Source of the DNA: Rutidosis leptorrhynchoides
Taxonomy: Eukaryota > Streptophyta > Magnoliopsida > Asterales > Asteraceae
Assembly (NCBI RefSeq): GCF_046630445.1
Contig: NC_092333.1
Coordinates: forward strand, 186,840,001-186,904,000
Direction of reading: 5' to 3'
DNA length: 64,000 bases
Both the position numbers and the translations under genes were made by a program. This document shows positions 47,180 to 58,028 of the stretch, in pieces. Below the pieces are notes generated by a model that saw nothing but the letters and a program-made list of their open reading frames with translations, did no database searches and was not told the DNA's origin. Each line of letters begins with the position of its first letter. The first letter of the stretch is position 1.

Positions 47180-47863
47180 CTAGTACACAAGTCGTTCAGC
47201 AAAGGCAATAAAGACACGTAATTCATACGTCCAGAAACAAGTCATGCATTCTGGTTTTACTAGGACTACTTCCCATCCTTGGTCTTGTGCAACATAACCG
47301 TTATGGCCGTTGATAAGACAGCGTGTTGTAACGTCGTCAAAAGGACGAGGGTTACGTAATGTCCAACAGTCCCGTAATAATCTAAAAACCTCATTTCTTA
47401 CCCCAATTACCGACTCCGTCACTTGTGGAAACGTTTTGTTTAATAGTTGTAGCCCGATGTTCTTGTTCTCACTTTGGTGAGAAGCGAACATTACTAATCC
47501 GTAAGCATAACATGCTTCTTTATGTTGCATGTTAGCCGCTTTTTCTAAATCACGAAGTCCAATATTCGGATATATTGAGTCAAAATAATTTCTTAACCCG
47601 TTGCGTAAAATAGCATTTGGGTTCCCCGCAATATATGCGTCAAAGTAAACACATCGTAACTTATGGGTTTCCCAATGTGATATCCCCCATCTTTCAAACG
47701 AAAGTCTCTTATAAACCAAGACATTCTTGGAACGTTCTTCGAATGTCTTACAAACTGATCTCGCCTTAAATAGTTGTGCCGAGGAATTCTGGCCGACTCT
47801 AGACAAGATTTCATCAATCATGTCTCCGGGTAGGTCTCTTAAAATATTGGGTTGTCTATCCAT
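47180..47863 (-). CDS. F-box protein (At2g35280-like) carried by Tekay-1
   Basis: F-box proteins recruit substrates to SCF ubiquitin ligases by binding Skp1. Residues about 8-55 form a clear F-box (LRDLPGDMIDEILSRVG, AQLFKARSVCKTFEE, YKRLSF). Residues about 78-150 resemble the Sel1-like helical pairs of the plant At2g35280 group (NPNAILRNGLRNYFDSIY, LRDLEKAANMQHKEACYAYG, GLQLLNKTF). The C-terminal 60 residues (PFDDVTTRCLINGHNG and a Cys-containing tail) are group-specific. The ORF is uninterrupted at 227 aa and intron-free. It lies between the acidic ORF and gag-pol on the element's sense strand, with 305 bp to gag-pol. The most likely origin is a captured host gene; a host gene at an older insertion site is excluded because it lies between the paired LTRs. 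Confidence 0.82.
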   Translation of the reverse strand: MDRQPNILRDLPGDMIDEILSRVGQNSSAQLFKARSVCKTFEERSKNVLVYKRLSFERWGISHWETHKLRCVYFDAYIAGNPNAILRNGLRNYFDSIYPNIGLRDLEKAANMQHKEACYAYGLVMFASHQSENKNIGLQLLNKTFPQVTESVIGVRNEVFRLLRDCWTLRNPRPFDDVTTRCLINGHNGYVAQDQGWEVVLVKPECMTCFWTYELRVFIAFAERLVY

Positions 47864-47999
47864 TTTGTGTTTTTAAACTGTAAAATAGACAAGAGTTAGA
47901 TTCATAAAAAAATACTTATTAATACAAGCAATTTTTACATATATCATAAAGCATAAGAACACTATATTACATATATTACACCACACGAATACAACTATC

Positions 48000-48614
48000 T
48001 TATTCCGACTCGCTCGTTTCTTCTTCTTCGGTTTTGGTTCGTTTTGCCAAGTTTCTAGGGATATATGATGTTCCCCTAATACGAGCCGTCGTTGTCCACA
48101 TTGGTTTAGAAAAACCTGGTGGTTTAGAGGTTCCCGGGTCATTGTTACAACTTAAGGACTTCGGGGGTTGACGATACATATAAAGTTCATCGGGGTTGGA
48201 ATTAGATTTCTCTATTTTTATGCCCTTTCCCTTATTATTTTCTTTTGCTTTTTTAAATTCAGTTGGGGTAATTTCTATAACATCATCGGAATTCTCGTCG
48301 GAATCCGATTCATCGGAGAATTGGTAATCCTCCCAATATTTTGCTTCCTTGGCGGAAACACCATTGACCATAATTAACCTTGGTCGGTTGGTTGAGGATT
48401 TTCTTTTACTTAACCGTTTTATTATTTCCCCCACCGGTTCTATTTCTTCATCCGGTTCCGATTCTTCTTCCGGTTCCGATTCTTCTTTCGGTTCCGACTC
48501 TTCTTCCGGTTCCTCTTCGGGAACTTGTGAATCAGTCCACGAATCATTCCAATTTACATTTGACTCTTCATTATTATTAGGTGAGTCAATGGGACTTGTT
48601 CTAGAGGTAGACAT
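48000..48614 (-). CDS. Tekay-1 accessory ORF, 204 aa, acidic repeat protein
   Basis: This is the first open frame after the PBS, sense to the element. It starts MSTSRTSPIDSPNNNEESN and has a Glu/Pro/Ser repeat (about residues 32-60, units of EEESEP and variants, from an 18-bp DNA repeat at about 48450-48520). A basic patch follows (RLSKRKSSTNRPR), then a second acidic stretch (FSDESDSDENSDDVIEI) and a lysine-rich tail. No known domain is recognised and there is no membrane segment. Its low-complexity acidic character recalls the accessory ORFs of Tekay-2 at the same site, without clear sequence identity. It could be nuclear, but that is a guess from composition. Confidence 0.6.
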   Translation of the reverse strand: MSTSRTSPIDSPNNNEESNVNWNDSWTDSQVPEEEPEEESEPKEESEPEEESEPDEEIEPVGEIIKRLSKRKSSTNRPRLIMVNGVSAKEAKYWEDYQFSDESDSDENSDDVIEITPTEFKKAKENNKGKGIKIEKSNSNPDELYMYRQPPKSLSCNNDPGTSKPPGFSKPMWTTTARIRGTSYIPRNLAKRTKTEEEETSESE

Positions 48615-48809
48615 CTATCACATAATATCAAACGCGTTAAGAGATTAATATATCACATAATATTCACATGTTAAAAATATATAGTTTCCAACAAAATTTG
48701 TTAAGCAATCATTTTTCAAGTAAACACGGTCAAAGTCCAGACTCACTAATGCATCCTAACAAACTCGATAAGACACACTAATGCAAAATTCTGGTTCTCT
48801 AAGACCAAC

Positions 48810-48821
48810 GCTCGGATACCA
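48810..48821 (-). other. Tekay-1 primer-binding site
   Basis: The minus-strand sequence TGGTATCCGAGC lies two bases inside the 5' LTR. It differs by one base from the common initiator-Met site TGGTATCAGAGC and stands at the same spacing as in Tekay-2. Confidence 0.88.
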
Positions 48822-48823
48822 AC

Positions 48824-51800
48824 TGAAATGTCCCGTTCTTATTGATTAAAAACGTTCCATATTAATTGATTTCGTTGCGAGGTTTTGACCTCTATATGAG
48901 ACGTTTTTCAAAGACTGCATTCATTTTTAAAACAAACCATAACCTTTATTTCATAAATAAAGGTTTAAAAAGCTTTACGTAGATTATCAAATAATGATAA
49001 TCTAAAATATCCTGTTTACACACGACCATTACATAATGGTTTACAATACAAATATGTTACATCGAAATCAGTTTCTTGAATGCAGTTTTTACACAATATC
49101 ATACAAATATGGACTCCAAATCTTGTCCTTATTTTAGTATGCAACAGCGGAAGCTCTTAATATTCACCTGAGAATAAACATGCTTTAAACGTCAACAAAA
49201 ATGTTGGTGAGTTATAGGTTTAACCTATATATATCAAATCGTAACAATAGACCACAAGATTTCATATTTCAATACACATCCCATACATAGAGATAAAAAT
49301 CATTCATATGGTGAACACCTGGTAACCGACATTAACAAGATGCATATATAAGAATATCCCCATCATTCCGGGACACCCTTCGGATATGATATAAATTTCG
49401 AAGTACTAAAGCATCCGGTACTTTGGATGGGGTTTGTTAGGCCCAATAGATCTATCTTTAGGATTCGCGTCAATTAGGGTGTCTGTTCCCTAATTCTCAG
49501 ATTACCAGACTTAATAAAAAGGGGCATATTTGATTTCGATAATTCAACCATAGAATGTAGTTTCACGTACTTGTGTCTATTTTGTAAATCATTTATAAAA
49601 CCTGCATGTATTCTCATCCCAAAAATATTAGATTTTAAAAGTGGGACTATAACTCACTTTCACAGATTTTTACTTCGTCGGGAAGTAAGACTTGGCCACT
49701 GGTTGATTCACGAACCTATAACAATATATACATATATATCAAAGTATGTTCAAAATATATTTACAACACTTTTAATATATTTTGATGTTTTAAGTTTATT
49801 AAGTCAGCTGTCCTCGTTAGTAACCTACAACTAGTTGTCCACAGTTAGATGTACAGAAATAAATCGATAAATATTATCTTGAATCAATCCACGACCCAGT
49901 GTATACGTATCTCAGTATTGATCACAACTCAAACTATATATATTTTGGAATCAACCTCAACCCTGTATAGCTAACTCCAACATTCACATATAGAGTGTCT
50001 ATGGTTGTTCCGAAATATATATAGATGTGTCGACATGATAGGTCGAAACATTGTATACGTGTCTATGGTATCTCAAGATTACATAATATACAATACAAGT
50101 TGATTAAGTTATGGTTGGAATAGATTTGTTACCAATTTTCACGTAGCTAAAATGAGAAAAATTATCCAATCTTGTTTTACCCATAACTTCTTCATTTTAA
50201 ATCCGTTTTGAGTGAATCAAATTGCTATGGTTTCATATTGAACTCTATTTTATGAATATAAACAGAAAAAGTATAGGTTTATAGTCGGAAAAATAAGTTA
50301 CAAGTCGTTTTTGTAAAGGTAGTCATTTCAGTCGAAAGAACGACGTCTAGATGACCATTTTAGAAAACATACTTCCACTTTGAGTTTAACCATAATTTTT
50401 GGATATAGTTTCATGTTCATAATAAAAATCATTTTCTCAGAATAACAACTTTTAAATCAAAGTTTATCATAGTTTTTAATTAACTAACCCAAAACAGCCC
50501 GCGGTGTTACTACGACGGCGTAAATCCGGTTTTACGGTGTTTTTCGTGTTTCCAGGTTTTAAATCATTAAGTTAGCATATCATATAGATATAGAACATGT
50601 GTTTAGTTGATTTTAAAAGTCAAGTTAGAAGGATTAACTTTTGTTTGCGAACAAGTTTAGAATTAACTAAACTATGTTCTAGTGATTACAAGTTTAAACC
50701 TTCGAATAAGATAGCTTTATATGTATGAATCGAATGATGTTATGAACATCATTACTACATTAAGTTCCTTGGATAAACCTACTGGAAAAGAGAAAAATGG
50801 ATCTAGCTTCAATGGATCCTTGGATGGCTCAAAGTTCTTGAAGCAAAATCATGACACGAAAACAAGTTCAAGTAAGATCATCACTTGAAATAAGATTGTT
50901 ATAGTTATAGAAATTGAACCAAAGTTTGAATATGATTATTACCTTGTATTAGAATGATAACCTACTGTAAGAAACAAAGATTTCTTGAGGTTGGATGATC
51001 ACCTTACAAGATTGGAAGTGAGCTAGCAATCTTGAAAGTATTCTTGATTTTATGAAACTAGAACTTTTGAAATTTATGAAGAACACTTAGAACTTGAAGA
51101 TAGAACTTGAGAGAGATCAATTAGATGAAGAAAATTGAAGAATGAAAGTGTTTGTAGGTGTTTTTGGTCGTTGGTGTATGGATTAGATATAAAGGATATG
51201 TAATTTTGTTTTCATGTAAATAAGTCATGAATGATTACTCATATTTTTGTAATTTTATGAGATATTTCATGCTAGTTGCCAAATGATGGTTCCCACATGT
51301 GTTAGGTGACTCACATGGGCTGCTAAGAGCTGATCATTGGAGTGTATATACCAATAGTACATACATCTAAAAGCTGTGTATTGTACGAGTACGAATACGG
51401 GTGCATACGAGTAGAATTGTTGATGAAACTGAACGAGGATGTAATTGTAAGCATTTTTGTTAAGTAGAAGTATTTTGATAAGTGTATTGAAGTCTTTCAA
51501 AAGTGTATGAATACATATTAAAACACTACATGTATATACATTTTAACTGAGTCGTTAAGTCATCGTTAGTCGTTACATGTAAATGTTGTTTTGAAACCTT
51601 TAGGTTAACGATCTTGTTAAATGTTGTTAACCCAATGTTTATAATATCAAAAGAGATTTTAAATTATTATATTATCATGATATTATGATGTACGAATATC
51701 TCTTAATATGATATATATACATTAAATGTCGTTACAACGATAATCGTTACATATATGTCTCGTTTCAAAATCATTAAGTTAGTAGTCTTGTTTTTACATA

Positions 51801-52074
51801 TGTAGTTCATTGTTAATATACTTAATGATATGTTTACATATCATAATATCATGTTAACTATATATATAACCATATATATGTCATCATATAGTTTTTACAA
51901 GTTTTAACGTTCGTGAATCACCGGTCAACTTGGGTGGTCAATTGTCTATATAAAACCTATTTCAATTAATCAAGTCTTAACAAGTTTGATTGCTTAACAT
52001 GTTGGAAACATTTAATCATGTAAATATCAATCTCAATTAATATATATAAACATGGAAAAGTTCGGGTCACTACA
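48824..52074 (-). repeat. Tekay-1 5' LTR (3251 bp)
   Basis: Near-identical to the 3' copy. Its inner end CATTTCA is followed by the primer-binding site at 48810-48821. The outer end borders the ATTTA duplication. Confidence 0.93.
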
Positions 52075-52413
52075 ATTTATTTATTTTATGCACTTTAATT
52101 ATTATCATTTATCTTTACGCTTAAAAATATAAAATCGACAAACCGGTCATTAAACGGTAATTCCCCCCAAAGTTACCTATAATTACTATATATTACTAAA
52201 TCTAGTTTAACTACTTAATTAACTAATTTGACCTAGTAAGACACCCAATAATAGTGTCCACGGATCGACCTCTCGGACTTTACCTTAGCTATATTATTAC
52301 ACGATAGGTATACTTGTCTTTTGTGTTTTAGTTTAATTTAGGTGATTTCCTGTAGTAAATAAATATAAAACTGATAGCCGTTTCATACACACCCTCTAGA
52401 ACACATCAGTCCT

Positions 52414-53226
52414 CTACCTAAGTCAAAAGTTACTAAGTCAGTAAATCGTTCCCAAAGGTTTAAAAGTATGTAAATTAGGTCTTAAGTATCATCATCATCA
52501 ACAACATAAGTAAAAAGTAAAGTAAGTTTTCAATCAAGAATAGAGTTCGAAATAAATGCTGACTTCGTTCAGCCGCTACGACCTCTATACAAACTGAAAT
52601 GAGGTGAGACCAGTGGCCATGGCTCCGTATATGAGTCCCCTAGTTGTTGACCAATTTACAGAACCAAAATCGTCTTTGTTTGACCGGGGTGACGGTTTAA
52701 GTACGAGTAGGTCACAAAATTTCAGCACAACGTTAAAAGGGCGTAGTGACTTTCGGAAGGCTATAAATCATAAACCGTAAGTCGGATTAAGACGAGTCTT
52801 AAACGAAAAGTCATCTAATCGAACCGAAAAATCTGTAAATTAACTTTTCCAGTAACCCAGGTTACTGATCAGATCCCAAAAACAGTAAGCAAAGTGTTCC
52901 GGTGGGTTCTTGGTGCTTGATGCTCATCACGGCTCTCATCCTTGATGCTTATAGCTTCAAGTGTACAACTCTTTGATGTGTTTTCATCATCTTTATCAAG
53001 TTTTGACCATCATGAAACTAGTGTATGTCTAATATATGTAGCACAACTCATTTAAGGGTTGCAAGTAGGTTGATGAACCAAAGTTACATCAAGATCTTAG
53101 ATCCGACACATACATGAGTTCTAATAGTAATATTAAGCTATAAACTTGAATGTAAACTAAATAATCAAGACCTTAAGTTGTAAAACTTAGATTTTAGTTA
53201 GATCTTAAAGATCCTAGACTAAAAAG
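52414..53226 (-). other. Tekay-2 LTR middle piece
   Basis: This is the continuation of the Tekay-2 5' LTR between the Athila-type and Ale-type insertions. It joins 22911 on one side and 58029 on the other once both elements and their duplications are discounted. AT-rich, with no coding seen. Confidence 0.8.
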
Positions 53227-53418
53227 TAATAGCTGTCAATTATATTAGGATAAGATTGTATGTAATTACCCATTATAATAGTTTATCTTGTGAATATTGC
53301 ATATTTATTTAATCCTTAAATAAAGGATTCTAGTTACCAAGCTTAGGAGATTTGGTGGGCATATAAACCCATCGGCTATTGAATGAAAAGCACACTTTCA
53401 ATTATCATTATTCTATCA
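53227..53418 (+). repeat. Ale-like 5' LTR
   Basis: 192 bp with TATAAACCC near 53362-53370 as a possible TATA region. The PBS follows directly. Confidence 0.92.
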
Positions 53419-53428
53419 TGGTATCAGA

Positions 53429-54952
53429 TTGACCATCGATCCTATCTCCTCTTCTCATCTACTTGATTTTTCTAATCCTTCTTCTTCTATTACAATGGCC
53501 GATAAGTTTCATCCAGCCATTACAATCTCCAACATCAAAAACTGCATACCAATTATTCTCGACACAGACATAAGCAAATACCTTTCCTGGGTTTCCCTCT
53601 TCAAAACCCATTGTCAAGCCTACCAAGTTATCGATCATATTACTCCTATCACCACCACAATCGAAGAATCTTCTGTTACGTCCTCTGACCCTACTGTTAT
53701 TGCTGCTGCTGCCGCCACAAAAAAGGAGCAATGGGATCGTCTAGATGTGGTCGTCCTTAACTGGATTTATGGCACTATATCGACTGATATGCTCGATATT
53801 ATTCTAAAACCTGAACAAATTGCACTTGATGCATGGACACGCATCAAGGATGTACATGAAGACAACAAAAATTCACGTACTGTTCATCTTCGTTGCAAGT
53901 TCACCAACATACATCTCGATAGTTATCCGAATGTGTCTGCATATTGTCAAGATCTCAAAATTATTGCCGATCAACTTGCTAATGTTGGTCCTGCTATCGA
54001 AGAAGATCACCTCGTTCTTCAACTAATCACCGGTTTGAATGAAAATTACGATCACGTTGGTTCACAACTTGCATACACCAAACCCTTGCCATCATTCTCT
54101 GCAGCAAGATCTACTCTTATTATGGAAGAAGCCAGCAAACAACAACAAGCCGCTCACTCTTCTTCGTCCTCCACTGATACGGCTTTAAATGTTGTCACTC
54201 ACACCTCCGCGCCACAGCCTACAAACACTACTCGACCTACTTCATCTAACTACCGAGGACGTGGTCGTGGCAATTTTCAAGGAGGCTATCGTGGCTGGGG
54301 TCAAGCTTCACGAGGTCGCGGGAATACAAGGTCATACTCTGGAGTTTCTAATGGAAATCAACACCAACAGTGGTTATTTAATCCATACACGGGTCAACCC
54401 ACAACTTGGAGCCCAGCACCTAGTCCATATCCCACAACATCCATACGGCCCACCAACAATTCTTACCAAGGTGTATTAGGCCCACGCCCACATCAGGCCC
54501 AACCTTCATATGCACATTCAATGGCTTCTACTCCAACTGATATTGAATCTGCAATGTACACAATGAGCTTGAATCCACCTGACAATAACTGGTACATGGA
54601 CACGGGCGCTACATCTCACATGACGGGTTCTCCAGGTGAGCTCCTATCTTATTATCAATCAAAGTCTCCTCATCACATCATAGTCGGAAATGGACATAAA
54701 ATACCAATTCATGGTTCTGGACATTCTTCTCTTTTATCCACCACCCGTCCCCTTTACTTGTCTAATATTCTTTACTCCCCTAATTTAATTAAAAATCTTA
54801 TTTCTGTTAGACGTCTCTCTATTGATAATAATATTTCTCTTGAATTTGACCCTTTTGGTTTCACTTTGAAGGAATTTCCGAAGGGGACCCCCATCCTGCG
54901 GTGTAACAGCTCAAGAGGCCTCTATCCTCTCAATGGCCTACTTCTACAATAA
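53429..54952 (+). CDS. Ale-like gag and protease (507 aa, fossil)
   Basis: The copia gag (UBN2-like) region occupies residues 1-260 (DISKYLSWVSLFKTHCQAY, TRIKDVHEDNKNSRTVHLR, LVLQLITGLNENYDHVGSQL). An Arg/Gly-rich stretch (RGRGRGNFQGGYRGWGQ) stands where a zinc knuckle would otherwise be; I see no CCHC. The protease motif is NNWYMDTGATSHMTGSPG at about residue 387. The frame is long and open; the downstream pol lies in other frames. Confidence 0.85.
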   Translation: MTIDPISSSHLLDFSNPSSSITMADKFHPAITISNIKNCIPIILDTDISKYLSWVSLFKTHCQAYQVIDHITPITTTIEESSVTSSDPTVIAAAAATKKEQWDRLDVVVLNWIYGTISTDMLDIILKPEQIALDAWTRIKDVHEDNKNSRTVHLRCKFTNIHLDSYPNVSAYCQDLKIIADQLANVGPAIEEDHLVLQLITGLNENYDHVGSQLAYTKPLPSFSAARSTLIMEEASKQQQAAHSSSSSTDTALNVVTHTSAPQPTNTTRPTSSNYRGRGRGNFQGGYRGWGQASRGRGNTRSYSGVSNGNQHQQWLFNPYTGQPTTWSPAPSPYPTTSIRPTNNSYQGVLGPRPHQAQPSYAHSMASTPTDIESAMYTMSLNPPDNNWYMDTGATSHMTGSPGELLSYYQSKSPHHIIVGNGHKIPIHGSGHSSLLSTTRPLYLSNILYSPNLIKNLISVRRLSIDNNISLEFDPFGFTLKEFPKGTPILRCNSSRGLYPLNGLLLQ

Positions 54953-57834
54953 CATCTCAAGAATCATTCCGCATTTTCTGCTGTTTCTTCTACTTTATGG
55001 CATCATCGCCTCGGTCATCCGGGCGATTCTATTCTTAAGAACCTTAGTAATAAACGTTACATTGATTGTAATTCGAAGTTTAATAATAAAGTTTGTCAGT
55101 CTTGTATTTTTGGCAAACAAGTTAAATTACCTTTCTATCCTTCTTCTAATGTTACTTATTCTCCATTTGATATAATACATAGTGACTTATGGACATCCCC
55201 CATCCCTAGTTCAGCCGGACATAAATACTATATACTTTTTCTTGATGACCGTACCAATTACTTATGGACATTCCCTCTTGGACAAAAATTAGATGTTTAT
55301 ACTACCTTCACCAAGTTTCATGCTTATATCTCTACACAATTTCAAAAATCTATTAATACTTTTCAATGTGATAATGGAACTGAATATAATAATGCTTCTT
55401 TTCGCAATTTTTGTCAACAAAATGGTATGGTTTTCCGTTTTTCTTGTCCCTACACTTCCCCTCAAAATGGGAAAGCCGAAAGAAAAATCCGTGCAATTAA
55501 CAATATTATCCGCACTCTTTTAGCCCATTCTCACATGCCTCCTAACTATTGGCATCACGCTCTTGCTATGGCAACTTATATTCTTAATATTCTTCCTAAT
55601 AAAAATTACGACTATCTTTCTCCTACTCAACTTCTTTACAATCGTACTCCCACTTATCATCATTTACGCGTCTTTGGTTGCTTGTGTTACCCACTTATTC
55701 CTTCTACACAACGAAACAAACTTCAACCTAGATCCCTTCCTTGCATTTTTATTGGATATCCATCGAATCACCGAGGCTATAAGTGTCTCGAACTCTCCAC
55801 ACAAAAAATACTTATATCTCGCCATGTGATTTTCAATGAGTCTCAATTCCCATTTTCCTCCACTCACTCTCCTAACCAAAATACGTATGACTTTCTCACT
55901 AGTTCAATTAATCCAATGTTTTATCCTACACCACCTATAGCATCTGCTCCAACTCCCCCTCCTAGTCCAAACATAACGAATCCCACCTCACCTCTCAGTC
56001 CACTAACGGCCCAACAGTCTTTCACGAACCCAACACCTACCTCCTCTGGCCCAATTTCGCATACAGGCCCTTCTGGTTCCCCTTCTTTCACGCATACCTC
56101 CTCACCACCTTTGCATGATTCTATATCTGCTTCTCCCTCTACTACACAATCAACTAATCAACCAACATCTCCATCTCCCTCTGTTACGCCTGATCCACCA
56201 GTCCGCACCATCATCACTCGTGCCATGTCCGGAAATTTTAAACCCAAAGCACCTTTTAATCTCTCGGCCACATCCACTATCTCTCCTTTACCATCCAATC
56301 CTTCTATGGCTCTAACTGACCCGAATTGGAAAATGGCTATGAATGATGAATTTAATGCTTTGATTGCTAATAAGACTTGGACACTTGTCCCTCGAGACCC
56401 TAACATGCAGGTTATTAGATCTATGTGGATTTTCAGGCACAAAGTAAAATCGGATGGTTCTTTCGAGCGTTACAAAGCTCGGTTGGTCGGAGATGGACGT
56501 TCACAGCTTCTTGGCATCGATTGTAACGAGACCTTTAGCCCGGTTGTAAAACCGGCTACTATTCGCTTAGTGCTCAGTATTGCTATATCTAAGTCTTGGC
56601 AAATCACCAGCTCGATGTAAAAAATGCCTTTCTACATGGTCATCTTAAGGAAACAGTATACATGCATCAGCCGTTCGGTTTTCGAGACGAAACTCATCCT
56701 AACCATGTTTGTCTTCTTCATCGCTCACTTTACGGATTGAAACAAGCTCCTCGGGCTTGGTATCAACGATTTGCGGATTATGCTAAGACTATTGGGTTTC
56801 GTAATAGCGCATGTGATCATTCTCTCTTCATTTTTTGTCACGGGTCGGATATGGCATATCTACTTTTATATGTCGATGATATTGTGCTTGTAACTTCTAA
56901 TGAAAAGTTGCGCCAACACCTCATGTCCTTATTATCTCGTGAATTTGCTATGAAAAACTTGGGTCCGTTGCATTCTTTTCTGGGCATCAACGTCACTCGT
57001 TCGTCTGATGGACTTTTTCTTAGTCAAGCTACCTATGCTGCCAACATTATAGAACGAGCAGGCTTAACAGGTTGCAATCTTGTTTCTACTCCAGTAGCTA
57101 CGGATCGTAAGCTAAGCTCCAAACAAGGCCGACCATATGCTGATTCCACAAAATATCGAAGCCTGGCAGGTGCGTTGCAGTATCTTACTTTCACTCGGCC
57201 TGACATTTCGTATGCTGTGCAGCAAGTTTGTTTACATATGCATGATCCGAAGGAGGTTCACATGAATGCATTAAAACGCATCATTCGTTACGTGCAAGGT
57301 ACTCTTACACTCGGCTTACATATTACTAAGTCAAGTTCTACGAATCTAATTGCTTATACCGATGCGGATTGGGGTGGATGTCCCGACACTCGGTGCTCCA
57401 CCTCGGGTTATTGTGTTTACTACGGTGATAACTTGATTTCTTGGTCTTCTAAACGCCAAACAACGATGTCTCGTTCTAGTGCTGAAGCTGAATATCGTGG
57501 CGTCGTGAATGTTGTTGCAGAATCGTGCTGGCTTCGCAACCTCCTTCTTGAGTTACATTGTCCCATTCCGAAAGCCACTCTTGTTTTTTGTGATAATATG
57601 AGTGCCATTTATCTCTCGGGCAATCCCGTTCATCATCAACGTACTAAACACATAGAAATGGACATTCATTTTGTCCGCGAAAAGGTTGCCACAGGTCAGG
57701 TTCGCATACTGCATGTTCCCACAAGATTTCAAATTGCTGATATTTTCACGAAAGGTCTTCCGCACTTATTATTTGATGAATTTTGTTCCAGTCTCCACGT
57801 TTCTTTACCGAAGGGTTCGACTGCGGGGGAGTAA
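54953..57834 (+). pseudogene. Ale-like integrase, reverse transcriptase and RNase H (fossil)
   Basis: Integrase extends from about 54990 to 55850 (CPYTSPQNGKAERKIRAINN, VFGCLCYPLIPSTQRNKLQP). It is followed by a Pro/Ser/Thr-rich linker. Reverse transcriptase covers about 56330-57150 (DVKNAFLHGHLKETVYMHQP, YLLLYVDDIVLVTSNEKL). RNase H covers 57160-57834 (AYTDADWGGCPDTRCSTSGY, SRSSAEAEYRGVVN, IADIFTKGLP). Domain motifs are well kept despite a few breaks, fitting a fairly recent insertion. Confidence 0.85.
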
Positions 57835-58023
57835 TAGCTGTCAATTATATTAGGATAAGATTGTATGTAATTACCCATTATAATAGTTTATCTTGTGAAT
57901 ATTGCATATGTATTTAATCCTTAAATAAAGGATTCTAGTTACCAAGCTTAGGAGATTTGGTGGGCATATAAACCCATCGGCTATTGAATGAAAAGCACAC
58001 TTTCAATTATCATTATTCTATCA
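57832..58023 (+). repeat. Ale-like 3' LTR
   Basis: 192 bp, with one T/G difference from the 5' copy. It is followed by the AAAAG duplication and the resumed Tekay-2 LTR. Confidence 0.92.
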
Positions 58024-58028
58024 AAAAG

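Larger units (their letters stand above)
38984..52074 (-). mobile_element. Tekay-1: young, whole-looking chromovirus carrying extra ORFs
   Basis: Target duplication ATTTA lies at 38979-38983 and 52075-52079. The two 3251-bp LTRs (38984-42234 and 48824-52074) differ at only two positions that I could see, with no length change. With a plant rate near 1.3e-8 that is in the tens of thousands of years. On the minus strand the order is 5' LTR, initiator-Met-type PBS, acidic ORF (48614-48000), F-box ORF (47863-47180), gag-pol in one uninterrupted frame (46874-42270), 3' LTR. All domains of a Tekay/Del chromovirus are present and no break is visible. The two accessory ORFs are not part of a standard element. 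Confidence 0.93.
53227..58023 (+). mobile_element. Ale/Retrofit-like Ty1/copia element in the Tekay-2 LTR
   Basis: Target duplication AAAAG lies at 53222-53226 and 58024-58028. The 192-bp LTRs (53227-53418 and 57832-58023) differ at one position. They start TAATAGC rather than TG and end ATCA. An initiator-Met PBS TGGTATCAGA begins at 53419, and CTGCGGGGGAG precedes the 3' LTR. gag, protease, integrase, reverse transcriptase and RNase H follow in copia order with about three breaks. One difference in 192 bp suggests roughly a few hundred thousand years or less. Confidence 0.9.
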
